Positions 8,010 through 16,317 of a DNA stretch of 41,949 nucleotides are shown here, in pieces. Both the position numbers and the translations under genes were made by a program. Origin of the DNA: CALFXN01 sp937957815 (GTDB taxonomy: Bacteria; Synergistota; Synergistia; Synergistales; Aminobacteriaceae). Numbering within the stretch: position 1 is the first letter of the stretch; the number at the start of each line of letters is the position of its first letter. The notes beneath the pieces are model-generated. The model was not told where the DNA came from and searched no databases. It saw only the letters and a list, made by a program, of their open reading frames with translations. The stretch lies in the NCBI GenBank assembly GCA_036788195.1, contig DAIQNX010000024.1, forward strand, positions 1-41,949, read 5' to 3'.

Positions 8010-9184
8010 CTTTCCTGATTCTCCTTCCACAGTGTGTACGAGCCGTCGGGTTCCGCGCGATGACAGACAAGGAGCGAACGGCAAACGCTTTCCTCGATCG
8101 CCCGCAGATTCCGGATCTCCGAGATTCCGCCGGGGTCACGACGTCCGGCAAGTCGCCGAACTTCATGAACGAGAGGTGTTACGGCGATCCGGGGCGTCGC
8201 GTTTCCCCGTCCCCACCTGGTCCATATGGGGAGTATCGAGACACGCGTGATGAAAACGCCTGTCCGCCGCTTTTCGACGTCGATAAAAAGCACGCAGCTT
8301 CTGTCCCTGGGTTTCGTCCGCTGCGACGAGAGAAAGTTCCCGAGCGAGTACGCGACGACACGAATTCGGCCGGAACGAGAATTTCTCGAAATTTCGACTG
8401 GTTGCAGCACATGCGGATGCGTCCCGATGACGATATCGGTACCGGCCCTGAACGCCAGCGCCGCAACGTCACGCTGGTCCTTCGAGGGCTTCGGGGAATA
8501 TTCCTGCCCGAAGTGGAATCCGACGACAAAGAGATCCGTTTCCGGCTTCCGGGCATTCCGTATCTCGTCGGCGACATCCGCCCCCTGGATCGTCGGAACA
8601 ATGATGGAAGCATTTGAAGAGAGCGTTATCCCGTTGGTTCCGTACGTATAGGAAAGAAACCCGAGCCTGATCCCATTCTTTTCGACTTCGAGCGCGATGC
8701 GCGCGTCTTTCCCGAGACGGACTCCGACCCGGGAAAGCCCCATCGTGTCAAGAATCTCACTGGTTCGTTCGGCGCCTCTCCCGCGACTGTCAAGACAATG
8801 GTTATTCGCCGTCGTGAGAACGGAGAAACCGCAATCGGCAAGCGCACTCACGAGAGAATCGGGCGTATTGAAACAGGGGTAGCCGGAAAAGGAACGGATC
8901 CCCGCCGCAAGCGTCGTTTCAAGGTTTCCGACAACAAGATCCGCAGATGCGAGCACCCGTTTCATGGGTGCCAGCTGCGGCGAAAAATCGTAGGTTCCGT
9001 CTCGTCCGTCTCTGGCGGCTTCCAGTTGCGGCGCGTGTACCATAATATCGCCGACAAACGCGATCCGAAAGGGCTGCGCATCCCCCCGAAGAGCGAAAAG
9101 CAGCGGCGACAGAAGCCCGCAAAGAAGGATGATAATCGTGATTCTTCTGCCACGTCTGTACGACTTGAAGCATTTGAGGTCCAT
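8006..9184 (-). CDS. CapA-family (poly-gamma-glutamate/capsule) metallophosphatase-like protein
   Basis: A 392-residue protein with a signal anchor at about residues 15-31. The metallophosphatase-type CapA core is clear: AFVGDIMVHAPQL (about 41-53), DLVVGNLETTLA, TTANNHCLDSRGRGAERT (NNH..D.G pattern), HFGQEYSPKPSKDQRDVAALAFRAGTDIVIGTHPHVLQP, and VAYSLGNFLSSQ. CapA proteins act in capsule or poly-gamma-glutamate export. The ATG at 9184 is chosen because GGGGAGG lies nine bases upstream; an ATG at 9202 would place that SD inside the gene. It is the first gene of the leftward series and follows the tRNA-Arg terminator. No other pgs/cap genes are present, so the substrate is open. Confidence 0.85.
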   Translation of the reverse strand: MDLKCFKSYRRGRRITIIILLCGLLSPLLFALRGDAQPFRIAFVGDIMVHAPQLEAARDGRDGTYDFSPQLAPMKRVLASADLVVGNLETTLAAGIRSFSGYPCFNTPDSLVSALADCGFSVLTTANNHCLDSRGRGAERTSEILDTMGLSRVGVRLGKDARIALEVEKNGIRLGFLSYTYGTNGITLSSNASIIVPTIQGADVADEIRNARKPETDLFVVGFHFGQEYSPKPSKDQRDVAALAFRAGTDIVIGTHPHVLQPVEISRNSRSGRIRVVAYSLGNFLSSQRTKPRDRSCVLFIDVEKRRTGVFITRVSILPIWTRWGRGNATPRIAVTPLVHEVRRLAGRRDPGGISEIRNLRAIEESVCRSLLVCHRAEPDGSYTLWKENQER

Positions 9185-9313
9185 GTCAGGTTTCCTCCCC
9201 ATGATACTCCGCCAAAACACATCAACGACCGAAGAGGACGCACGTTGTTCCGTGCACTGGCGGCTGAACTCGTACGACCTTGCGTGTGTCACGGCGGGTT
9301 ACAGAAAAACCAT

Positions 9314-9342
9314 GAGCCGGATCGCGATTCCGCGTCCGGCTC
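9314..9342 (-). terminator. Terminator of tRNA-Arg(ACG)
   Basis: Perfect 8-bp stem (GAGCCGGA / TCCGGCTC) with a 13-base loop. On the minus strand it is followed after a short gap by TTTTT. It lies about 40 bases past the tRNA 3' end. Confidence 0.7.
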
Positions 9343-9380
9343 ATTCTATAACAACGGGAAAAGGCACCCGCTGAACTCAA

Positions 9381-9457
9381 TGGCGTGCTGGAGAGGATTC
9401 GAACCCCCAACCTAAGGCTCCGTAGGCCTTTGCTCTATCCTATTGAGCTACCAGCAC
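9381..9457 (-). tRNA. tRNA-Arg(ACG), CCA encoded
   Basis: A 77-base cloverleaf read leftward from 9457: acceptor GTGCTGG pairs with CCAGCAC, the D-arm is AGCTCAATAGGATAGAGC, the anticodon stem is AAGGC/GCCTT around loop CTACGGA (anticodon ACG), the T-arm contains GGTTCGAATCC, and the discriminator is G followed by genomic CCA. A34 is the substrate of TadA, encoded at 106-585. Confidence 0.95.
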
Positions 9458-9490
9458 AAACCGCGCTGCCTCGATCACACAGCAAAAGGA

Positions 9491-9519
9491 ATGATAGCAC
9501 GGGAATGAGAACCCCGCAA
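9491..9519 (-). promoter_or_regulatory. Promoter of tRNA-Arg(ACG)
   Basis: Minus strand -35 TTGCGG (9514-9519), 17-bp spacer, -10 TATCAT (9491-9496), about 34 bases ahead of the tRNA. Confidence 0.55.
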
Positions 9520-9767
9520 GCGATTTCTCCGGACAAACGAAGGTCGTGATCGTTATGCAAAACATAGACCTTTGCTTACAAATTCGTCGCCTTTACTCAT
9601 GAAACACCTCTCTTTGCGCTTACCTCCCGTTTACTCCTTCTCATTTTCGGAACGAAGGAAGTTTGAAAAAATGTCGGGGATCGTAACGCTTCGACGGGGG
9701 AAGGCGCTTCCTGGGCGGCACGGTATCGGGAAACGAAGATCGCGAGATTGCGACCAGGATCGAGAAC
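9520..9767. other. Gene-free spacer between two tRNA units
   Basis: Between the tRNA-Arg promoter and the tRNA-Ser terminator I see no ORF with a start, SD and recognisable protein on either strand, and no further RNA-like fold. Confidence 0.5.
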
Positions 9768-9795
9768 AAAAAAGGATCCTCCTGATGGAAGGACC
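9768..9795 (-). terminator. Terminator of tRNA-Ser(GCT)
   Basis: On the minus strand a hairpin (GGTCCTTC arm against GGAGGATCC with one bulge) is followed directly by TTTTTT (the A-run at 9768-9773). It lies about 20 bases past the tRNA. Confidence 0.7.
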
Positions 9796-9816
9796 CCGGG
9801 CTTCCAGAAGAAATAA

Positions 9817-9911
9817 TGGCGGTGGGTGAGGGATTCGAACCCTCGAGGGAGGTTTATGCCCCCCTACTCGCTTAGCAGGCGAGTGCCTTCAGCCTACTCG
9901 GCCAACCCACC
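9817..9911 (-). tRNA. tRNA-Ser(GCT), CCA encoded
   Basis: A 95-base class II tRNA read leftward from 9911. Acceptor GGTGGGT pairs with ACCCACC, the anticodon stem CTCGC/GCGAG encloses loop CTGCTAA (anticodon GCT), a long variable arm follows, and it ends with discriminator G plus CCA. Confidence 0.95.
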
Positions 9912-9930
9912 GTCCGGACAGACGGGCTCT

Positions 9931-9958
9931 ATTCTATCAGCCGCGCCTGTTCTGTCAA
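9931..9958 (-). promoter_or_regulatory. Promoter of tRNA-Ser(GCT)
   Basis: Minus strand -35 TTGACA (9953-9958, perfect) and -10 TAGAAT (9931-9936, 5 of 6) with a 16-bp spacer, about 20 bases ahead of the tRNA. Confidence 0.8.
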
Positions 9959-9972
9959 GGTTTCATGATCCG

Positions 9973-11520
9973 CTATTTCTTGTCCTGACTCACATCTCCA
10001 CTTGCGGTCCCGGGCTTGATATCTATATCTCCGGACACTTCGGCTGCGGGAAAGATGCTCGCGTCGAGAATCGTCACCTTCGCCTGCGACCTTAGTTTCC
10101 GAAGATATTCCGTCTGGGCGGACTGCTGGTTCTGGCGCAGAACAAGATCATGGACATCCCTGCTTACCTCGTCGAACGACAGGACACGGGCGTCGACCTT
10201 CGTGCGCTTCAGGACGAGAATCACGTCATCGCTCGCAAGAGCGATCGGCCCGGAAGGAACGTCGAAGTCGAGACTCGCTATCGAAGCGAGTTTATCGACG
10301 AACCCCGTATCGGGGACGAAAATCGGCGCTTCCGAGGGCGATTTCTCGAGAAGGTCCGCGGAAGAAATGCTGTCCATGATCCGGTTCCAGTTTGCCGAAG
10401 GCAGGAGTGCGTCGTGAACCTTTTCCGCCGTCTCCCGGGACTTGAAACGCGCAAAGTTCAGCTTCGCGCCCGCAGGCTTGCGGAAGAAAATTTCCTTTGC
10501 CTTTTCATAGAACGCGCGGATATCCTCGTCTGAAACATCGGAAGCGGCTCCTGTCCCTCCGGGTCTCTGCTGCGACAGGAGCGACTCGGTCTTCCCGTTC
10601 TGCTGCCCCTGGCGACGCATGAGATCGATGACATCCTTGCTTGCCTCTTCAAACGGAAGAAGCCGCGCGGAAAGATTTTCGCGCTTGACGAGAACGAGAA
10701 AATCGTCGTCCTTCAGACCGACGGGAAGACTCGGGACTTCGACGTCGAGACTCGCGAGAGATGCGAGCTTGTCGACGAATCCGGTATCCGGGATGAAGAC
10801 CGGCGCTTCGTAGAGGTTCTTCTCGAGAACGTCCGCAGACGCGACGGAAGCCAGTACCCCGTTCCACGCCGACGAAGGCAGAAGTGCCGTCCGGGCTCTT
10901 TGCGCGACGTCCTTCGATCTGAAGCGGGCAAAGTTCAGTTTGACTCCGGCAGGCTGACGGAAGAAGAGATCCCTTGTCTTGTCGTAGAACGAGAAGACAT
11001 CATCGCTCGTAACCTTCACTGTCGCAAGCGCCGTCTCGATGAGCTTCTGCTGGGAGAGCTGCTCGGACACGTTCTTGCGGAGGTCCGCCATTCTCAGGCC
11101 GGTTTGTTCGAGATACTGCTGGAACGCTTCCTTCGTCGGGAAGTTGTCGGCGATTTTCGCAACCGCCTTGTCGATATCCGCTTCCGTCGGCTTGACCCCC
11201 TGCGTCTTCGCTTCCTCTTCGAGCTGCATCTGGACGACGATCCCGTCCAGGGTGTCGCGCCGGAGTCGCGGCATGTCATCCGAGCCGACATCGGAAATGT
11301 TCGAACGCTCGACGTAGTGTCGAAGGCTCTCCTCGAGAGTCGAACGCATGATCTTTTTTCCGTTCACCTCGGCGACCGCATAGTCCTGAATCCCGTTCTC
11401 GCCGCCGGACCTTCTGCGGGTCCCGTCGAAGCCGTACCAGCCGAAAATGGAGAGCACGAACAGAATCGCAACGGACAACATAATCCAGCGCATCTGTTGC
11501 CGCAAGGTCCTCATAAACAA
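9973..11520 (-). CDS. Membrane-anchored PpiD/SurA-like chaperone with duplicated C-terminal module
   Basis: A 515-residue protein. Residues 1-12 are basic, about 13-29 a membrane span, about 45-168 a SurA-N-type helical chaperone region (VNGKKIMRSTLEESLRHYVER...). Two copies of a roughly 137-residue module follow (169-305 and 329-465). Both contain FF[RQ][KP]PAG.KLNFARF, ALLPS..WN, EAP.F.PDTGFVDKLAS.ASLD and a late helix. Neither module shows the clear HxxLL/GG[DE]LG pattern of active parvulins, so this is more likely a chaperone than a PPIase. It is anchored inside-out like PpiD, facing the periplasm. The start is TTG at 11520, nine bases after AGAGGA; an ATG at 11514 is possible but poorly spaced. 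It lies downstream of polA behind a weak terminator. Confidence 0.75.
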   Translation of the reverse strand: MFMRTLRQQMRWIMLSVAILFVLSIFGWYGFDGTRRRSGGENGIQDYAVAEVNGKKIMRSTLEESLRHYVERSNISDVGSDDMPRLRRDTLDGIVVQMQLEEEAKTQGVKPTEADIDKAVAKIADNFPTKEAFQQYLEQTGLRMADLRKNVSEQLSQQKLIETALATVKVTSDDVFSFYDKTRDLFFRQPAGVKLNFARFRSKDVAQRARTALLPSSAWNGVLASVASADVLEKNLYEAPVFIPDTGFVDKLASLASLDVEVPSLPVGLKDDDFLVLVKRENLSARLLPFEEASKDVIDLMRRQGQQNGKTESLLSQQRPGGTGAASDVSDEDIRAFYEKAKEIFFRKPAGAKLNFARFKSRETAEKVHDALLPSANWNRIMDSISSADLLEKSPSEAPIFVPDTGFVDKLASIASLDFDVPSGPIALASDDVILVLKRTKVDARVLSFDEVSRDVHDLVLRQNQQSAQTEYLRKLRSQAKVTILDASIFPAAEVSGDIDIKPGTASGDVSQDKK

Positions 11521-11548
11521 AGAGCATCTTCCTCTCTATAATGAATAT

Positions 11549-11570
11549 AAAAACCGCAATTCCGATGCGG
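11549..11570 (-). terminator. Weak terminator after polA
   Basis: Minus strand 5-bp stem CCGCA/TGCGG with a 7-base loop, followed by TTTTT. It lies 40 bases past the polA stop and before the PpiD-like gene start, so read-through is likely. Confidence 0.5.
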
Positions 11571-11609
11571 TATTGTATCATACTTCCCGATTGCCGCTCC
11601 AGAGTCGCA

Positions 11610-14153
11610 TTATACGGCAGCCAGGCTGTTCCCGTGTTTCGGTTCGACTTTCAGTGGAATATCGAGGTTCGCCGCCCCTTCCATAATGCGGACGAGTTCC
11701 TCCGTCACTTTTTCCATGTCGGCCTCCCTGCATTCGCACACGAGGGAGTCGTGGATCTGGAGCACAAGTTTCGTGTCCGGATCGCCGGAAAAACGTCCGT
11801 GAAAGCGAAGCATCGCAACCCGGGCGATATCCGCCGCCGTTCCCTGAATGGGGCTGTTGACGGCAATCCGTTTGAGACTCCCTTTGTCTCTCTGGTTGAG
11901 GGGCACTTCGGCCAAAGGACGGATTCGACCGGCGACGGTTCTCGTATATCCGCGCAGCCTAGCATCTTCGAAACTCTCCTCGATATACCGCCGTACCCGG
12001 GGAAGCGCGGAAAAATATCGGTCGATGATCTTCGAAGCTTCGGGGCGGCTGATGCCCAGACGGGATGCGAGACCGAACGAACTCATCCCGTACAGAATTC
12101 CGAAGTTCACCATCTTTGCGGTCCTCCGCAACTCCGGAGAGACCATTTCAGGGACCATGTTCCATATAAGAGACGCCGTCTCCGTGTGGATGTCCCTTCC
12201 CGCGGCGAACGCTTCCCTGAGACGCTCTTCGCCGCTCAGATGGGCGAGAACCCGGAGTTCGATCTGCGAGTAGTCCGCCGCGACGAAAACCCGTGCCTCG
12301 TCATGAGGGACGAGGCACTCCTTCAATTTCGACGCCCATTCACCGTACGCCGGGAGGTTCTGGAGGTTCGGATCCCTGCTGCTCAATCGCCCCGTCCCCG
12401 TCGTCGTCGATTCGAAGACGCCCCGGATGATCCCGCTTTCTGGGTCGGCCGCGTTCCGGAGAGGAACAGCGAATCCCGTGAGGAGTTTCGTCGCCTCGCG
12501 ATGCTCGAGAAGCAGTCGCGGAACCGTCGCATCGATCGTCGTCATCGCGGCGAGTTCCTCGAGCACGTGGACATCCGTCGAAAAGCCCGTCTTCGTCTCT
12601 TTGAGCGGCGGAAGGGACAACGTCTCGAAAAGGAGCGTCGCGACCTGTTTCGGGGAGTTCAGGTTGATCTCCGTCCCGGCATACGAACGGATCTCCCGTT
12701 CGATAGACGAGATTCGTTCCCCGAGCTTTTCTGAAAGCTCCCCGAGCCGTTCCCTGTCCGCTCGGATTCCGTAACATTCCATGTCCCGGAGGACAGGAAG
12801 CAGAGGGATATCGATCGTCGTCATGACGTCCGACAGGCCGTCGCACGCGTCCAGGCCGGATGCGAGGAAATCCTTGAGAGCCCACGGAGTCGCCTTCGCC
12901 GAGGCCGGAATGTCGCCGGACGAAAGAAGCGACTGATAATCGTGCGCCGGAATGTCGGGGTGCAACAGATAATGTGCCGTCTTCAGGTCGAAGACGCTCT
13001 TCGGAACGGGAACGCCGCTCGGAATGGAAGACAAAACTCTTTTATAATCGTCCGTCACGAGAGAGACGCGTTTCATCCGCTCGACGAGAAGCGGCGGAAG
13101 GGTACTCCCTTTCCACGTCCTTCCGTCGCGCGAAGACACGCTAATCTCCTCCTCCCCGCCCATTTCTGATTCAGAAAGCGTATGGACCAGCGCAAGTTCC
13201 GCTTCGCCGAACAGATCCTCGGAAGAAACCTCGACGACATGGGAGGGTTGCGTATATCCGGCGCGAGGCTCGGCGATCACCTCTTTCTGACGCACATGCA
13301 GTTGTCCGAGAATCTTCTGCAGACCGAGCCGCCTGCAGAATTCTCCGGCCCTTGAAGGATCGACCGCCTCCGCCGACTGAGCGTCCTGCCCGAATGAAAG
13401 TTCGCACCTCAACCGGATGAGTTCCCGGCTCGAGTACGCGCGATCCCTGTTCTGGTCGAGTTTCGCACCTGTCGATGGTTTGAGCGATCCGAGGTGGTCG
13501 TAGAGATTTTCAAGCGTCTCGTAGTCGGAGATGAGCTGACGTCCGGTTTTTTCGCCGATTCCAGGAACTCCAGGAACGTTGTCGATACTATCTCCGAGGA
13601 GGGCGAGATAGTCCGGCATCGACGAGGGGGGGAAGCCGTATTCGTCACGGAAGGAATTCTCGTCGTACGTGTTGAATGTCGTGATCCCCCTGATCGGTCG
13701 GATGATTCTGACTCCATCCCGCAAAATCTGGAAAAGATCCTTGTCCGACGAAAGAATGATCGACACGTTCCCCTCCGAAGCGATTCTGCACGCAATGGAA
13801 GCGATGACGTCATCCGCTTCGACGCCCTCACGGATAACGAGGGGATATCCGGTCATTCTCAGGAGCTCCTGAAGGAGCGAAATCTGAATCTTGTAGGATT
13901 CAGGCGTCGGCTTTCTCCCCTTCTTGTAATCGGGGTACATCTTGTGTCGGAACGTCTCCGCGGGCGCATCGAAGACGACGATCGTGGAATCGGGATTCCA
14001 TGTATCCTGTGTCTTGAGAAGCATGGACATGAACCCGTGAAGGAGATTCGTCGGCGTTCCGTCCTGCGCCGAAAGCTCCGGCAAAGCGTAGAAGGCTCTG
14101 AAGGCCAAAGAATGACCGTCGATGAGGAGAACTGTTCGTGTCAGGAAAATCAA
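11610..14153 (-). CDS. polA: DNA polymerase I
   Basis: An 847-residue family A polymerase. Residues 1-275 are the 5'-3' exonuclease (LLIDGHSLAFRAF, VVFDAPAETFRH, EADDVIAS, SSDKDLFQIL, GDSIDNVPGVPGIGEKT). The middle (about 290-460) is a 3'-5' exonuclease-like domain in which I cannot find the DxE metal ligands, as in many Gram-positive and thermophile enzymes, so proofreading is probably absent. The polymerase domain carries motif A DYSQIELRVLAH, motif B RRTAKMVNFGILYG and motif C QIHDSLVCE. It fills gaps in repair and Okazaki-fragment processing. The start is uncertain: TTG at 14153 follows GGAAGGGAG closely; a CTG three codons later has better SD spacing. It is divergent from gltX. Confidence 0.97.
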   Translation of the reverse strand: MIFLTRTVLLIDGHSLAFRAFYALPELSAQDGTPTNLLHGFMSMLLKTQDTWNPDSTIVVFDAPAETFRHKMYPDYKKGRKPTPESYKIQISLLQELLRMTGYPLVIREGVEADDVIASIACRIASEGNVSIILSSDKDLFQILRDGVRIIRPIRGITTFNTYDENSFRDEYGFPPSSMPDYLALLGDSIDNVPGVPGIGEKTGRQLISDYETLENLYDHLGSLKPSTGAKLDQNRDRAYSSRELIRLRCELSFGQDAQSAEAVDPSRAGEFCRRLGLQKILGQLHVRQKEVIAEPRAGYTQPSHVVEVSSEDLFGEAELALVHTLSESEMGGEEEISVSSRDGRTWKGSTLPPLLVERMKRVSLVTDDYKRVLSSIPSGVPVPKSVFDLKTAHYLLHPDIPAHDYQSLLSSGDIPASAKATPWALKDFLASGLDACDGLSDVMTTIDIPLLPVLRDMECYGIRADRERLGELSEKLGERISSIEREIRSYAGTEINLNSPKQVATLLFETLSLPPLKETKTGFSTDVHVLEELAAMTTIDATVPRLLLEHREATKLLTGFAVPLRNAADPESGIIRGVFESTTTGTGRLSSRDPNLQNLPAYGEWASKLKECLVPHDEARVFVAADYSQIELRVLAHLSGEERLREAFAAGRDIHTETASLIWNMVPEMVSPELRRTAKMVNFGILYGMSSFGLASRLGISRPEASKIIDRYFSALPRVRRYIEESFEDARLRGYTRTVAGRIRPLAEVPLNQRDKGSLKRIAVNSPIQGTAADIARVAMLRFHGRFSGDPDTKLVLQIHDSLVCECREADMEKVTEELVRIMEGAANLDIPLKVEPKHGNSLAAV

Positions 14154-14177
14154 CTCCCTTCCATCTGTATCGCAGGT

Positions 14178-14183
14178 TATAAT
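14178..14183. promoter_or_regulatory. Candidate -10 element in polA/gltX divergent region
   Basis: A perfect TATAAT on the plus strand, and overlapping TATTAT on the minus strand, lie in the 93-bp divergent spacer. I see no good -35 on either side, so direction is unresolved. Confidence 0.35.
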
Positions 14184-14246
14184 ACCCTAATGGGAGAAAA
14201 AAGGCGTTGTATCGCTCCCGAAATGATCTCTGGGAGGAATTCATTC

Positions 14247-15560
14247 ATGGAAAAGACAAGGGTTCGTTTTGCACCGAGCCCCACCGGAGCCCTTCACATC
14301 GGCGGCGGACATACCGCGCTCTTCAACTGGCTCTGGGCGCGCCATACAGGCGGTTCGTTCATTCTCAGAATCGAAGACACCGACATGGAAAGGTCCACGA
14401 AGGAATTCGAGGATACGATCATGTCGGGCCTCGTCTGGCTTGGCCTCGACTGGGACGAGGGACCGGACAGGGGAGGTGATTTCGGACCATACAGACAATC
14501 AGAACGGCTTCATCTCTATCGAAAATACGCCGGGCAACTCGTCGACGAAGGTCTCGCCTATAAAGAGGGCGACGCCGTGATATTCCGCGTTCCTCAGGGG
14601 AAGACGCTCGCGTTCGACGATGTCGTGTACGGGCATATCGAGATGCAGAGCGAGACGCTCAAGGACATCGTCCTCATGAAGAGCGACGGTATGCCCACAT
14701 ACAACTACGCCGTCGTCGTCGACGATCATTGCATGGCCATCAGCCACGTCATCCGCGGCGAGGACCACATCTCGAACACTCCGAAACAGTTGTTGCTGTA
14801 TGACGCGCTCCGGTGGGAACGTCCGGTCTTTGCACACCTTCCGATGATTCTCGGAAAGGACAAAAAGAAACTTTCCAAGCGTCATGGAGCGACGAGCATT
14901 TACGAATACCGCGACATGGGCTACTTCCCGGAGGCCGTCTTCAACTTTCTCGGCAACCTCGGCTGGAACGCCGGAGATGAAAAGGAAATCTACACGCGTG
15001 ACGAGGCCGCCACTCTTTTCGACCTCGCGAGGGTAACGCGGAAAGCCGCCGTTTTCGATATGGAGAAACTGAACTTCATCAATCAGGAGCATCTAAAGCG
15101 ACTCGATCCAGATGTACGCCTCTCTCTCGTCGAACCGTTCTGGCGGGAGGAAGGACTGTCCGTTGACGCCTTCGACAGGCGGTATCTCCGGGACGCTCTC
15201 ACGCTGATGGGAGGAAGAGGGCAGACAATTCGCGAGCTTGCGGCCTACGCGTCCTATTTTCTCTCGTTCGACGTCGTTCGGGAACGGTACGACGGAAAGG
15301 ACATCACGGAAGAACAACGCGGAGGACTGAAAGAGTTTTTCTCGGCCCTTCTGTCGTCTCCGGCATGGAGCACGGAGACGCTCGAGGCATTCACCAGGAA
15401 CTGGGCGGACGCCAAAGGAATCAGGATCAAGGATCTCGCCATGCCCCTGCGCATGGCGATCACCGGAGCGAAGGTCAGTCCCGGAATCTTCGAAGTCGCC
15501 TCTCTCATGGGGCGGGACGAAGTCCGAAAACGGCTCGTCGGGTACGACCTTCTCGGGTAG
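14247..15560 (+). CDS. gltX: Glutamyl-tRNA synthetase
   Basis: A 437-residue class I aminoacyl-tRNA synthetase. The HIGH motif reads PSPTGALHIGGG (residues 11-22) and the KMSKS motif reads KKLSKRHG, the form usual in GluRS. RVRFAPSPTG, RIEDTD, DGMPTYNYAVVVDDH, VIRGEDHISNTPKQ and FNFLGNLGW are all conserved. It is a little shorter than the common 465-490 residues, with the difference in the C-terminal anticodon-binding part. The ATG at 14247 follows GGGAGGA by eight bases; the open frame continues upstream antisense to polA but that part is not protein-like. Whether it is discriminating (Glu only) or also charges tRNA-Gln cannot be told; no gatCAB is in the window. It ends at a strong hairpin terminator. 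Confidence 0.96.
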   Translation: MEKTRVRFAPSPTGALHIGGGHTALFNWLWARHTGGSFILRIEDTDMERSTKEFEDTIMSGLVWLGLDWDEGPDRGGDFGPYRQSERLHLYRKYAGQLVDEGLAYKEGDAVIFRVPQGKTLAFDDVVYGHIEMQSETLKDIVLMKSDGMPTYNYAVVVDDHCMAISHVIRGEDHISNTPKQLLLYDALRWERPVFAHLPMILGKDKKKLSKRHGATSIYEYRDMGYFPEAVFNFLGNLGWNAGDEKEIYTRDEAATLFDLARVTRKAAVFDMEKLNFINQEHLKRLDPDVRLSLVEPFWREEGLSVDAFDRRYLRDALTLMGGRGQTIRELAAYASYFLSFDVVRERYDGKDITEEQRGGLKEFFSALLSSPAWSTETLEAFTRNWADAKGIRIKDLAMPLRMAITGAKVSPGIFEVASLMGRDEVRKRLVGYDLLG

Positions 15561-15587
15561 ACGCCGCGAAAACGGCGGAAGAACGAA

Positions 15588-15618
15588 AAGAGGGGAGCCG
15601 CATGGCGGCTCCCCTCTT
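15588..15618. terminator. Bidirectional terminator between gltX and hydrogenase operon
   Basis: A 14-bp perfect stem (left arm 15588-15601, right arm 15605-15618) with a 3-base loop. The two genes converge here. The minus-strand side continues TTTTCGTT, so it ends the hydrogenase operon best and probably also gltX. Confidence 0.8.
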
Positions 15619-15659
15619 CGATTTCGGACGGCTGGAAGATATTTCAGGTCGATGCGACG

Positions 15660-16304
15660 CTACGCCGTCGCATCCGGCCCCTTTTCGACCGGACTGATGG
15701 CGTTCTTCGGGCACGACTCGGCACACTTGCCGCATCCGATACACGTCTTTTCGTCGATCACGTGAGGTTGCCTGACGGTCCCCGTAATCACCCCGACGGG
15801 GCAATTGCGCGCGCACTTCGTACAGCCGATGCACGTTTCCGGGTCGATCCGATAGACCGTTTTCACTGCCGCGTGCTCGTCGGCTTCCGTTCCGGCCGGG
15901 CCTGAATCGACGACAATCTGCGCCTTCCGATCGTATGAAGATATGAGAAAATCTTTCGTCATCGCGAGACACTTGACCGGACAGACCTCGGTGCACTGAG
16001 CGCAGAAACAGCAGCGATCGAGATGGATCCGGATCTTCTTCTCGTCGGGCAGGTATTCTGTCGCGTTCGCGGGGCAGACTTTGACGCACAGCTTGCAGCC
16101 AATGCACTTCGCCTTGTCGTATGCGAGTCTTCCTCGAAAACGTCCGGCTGTTTCGATCGGTGGCGTGAGGGAAATCTTCCCCTCCGCTGCGGCCGCAAGC
16201 GCGTCGGTCAGGGAATCGGGCATCGCCGCCACCGGGAACGGATTCGTAAACGGCGCATCGACGCATTGCCGCAGGAGTTCGATTGACATCTTGTTGAAAA
16301 CCAC
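15660..16304 (-). CDS. mbhN: MbhN-like (NuoI-type) ferredoxin subunit with four [4Fe-4S] motifs
   Basis: A 214-residue subunit carrying electrons from ferredoxin to the hydrogenase core. Motifs 1 and 2 (Cys67-70-73-77 CIGCKLCVKVCP; Cys98/99-101-104-108 CFCAQCTEVCP) are the two clusters expected of NuoI/MbhN. After a linker, two more follow: CIGCTKCARNCP (158-168) and CIGCGKCAESCP (188-198), in a context (IDPETCIGC..., HVIDEKTCIGC...) very like the C-terminal 2[4Fe-4S] domain of HydB/NuoF-type subunits. This extension is not in the well-known MbhN. The start is GTG at 16304, eight bases after AAGGAGG. It is the last gene of the operon, 13 bases after mbhM, and ends just before the terminator hairpin. 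Confidence 0.9.
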   Translation of the reverse strand: MVFNKMSIELLRQCVDAPFTNPFPVAAMPDSLTDALAAAAEGKISLTPPIETAGRFRGRLAYDKAKCIGCKLCVKVCPANATEYLPDEKKIRIHLDRCCFCAQCTEVCPVKCLAMTKDFLISSYDRKAQIVVDSGPAGTEADEHAAVKTVYRIDPETCIGCTKCARNCPVGVITGTVRQPHVIDEKTCIGCGKCAESCPKNAISPVEKGPDATA

Positions 16305-16317
16305 GTCGTCCGCCTCC

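Noticed and set aside
13494..14246. 250-codon upstream extension of the gltX frame
   Set aside because: It is antisense to polA exonuclease motifs, is not protein-like, and a strong SD plus ATG at 14247 matches the synthetase N-terminus.
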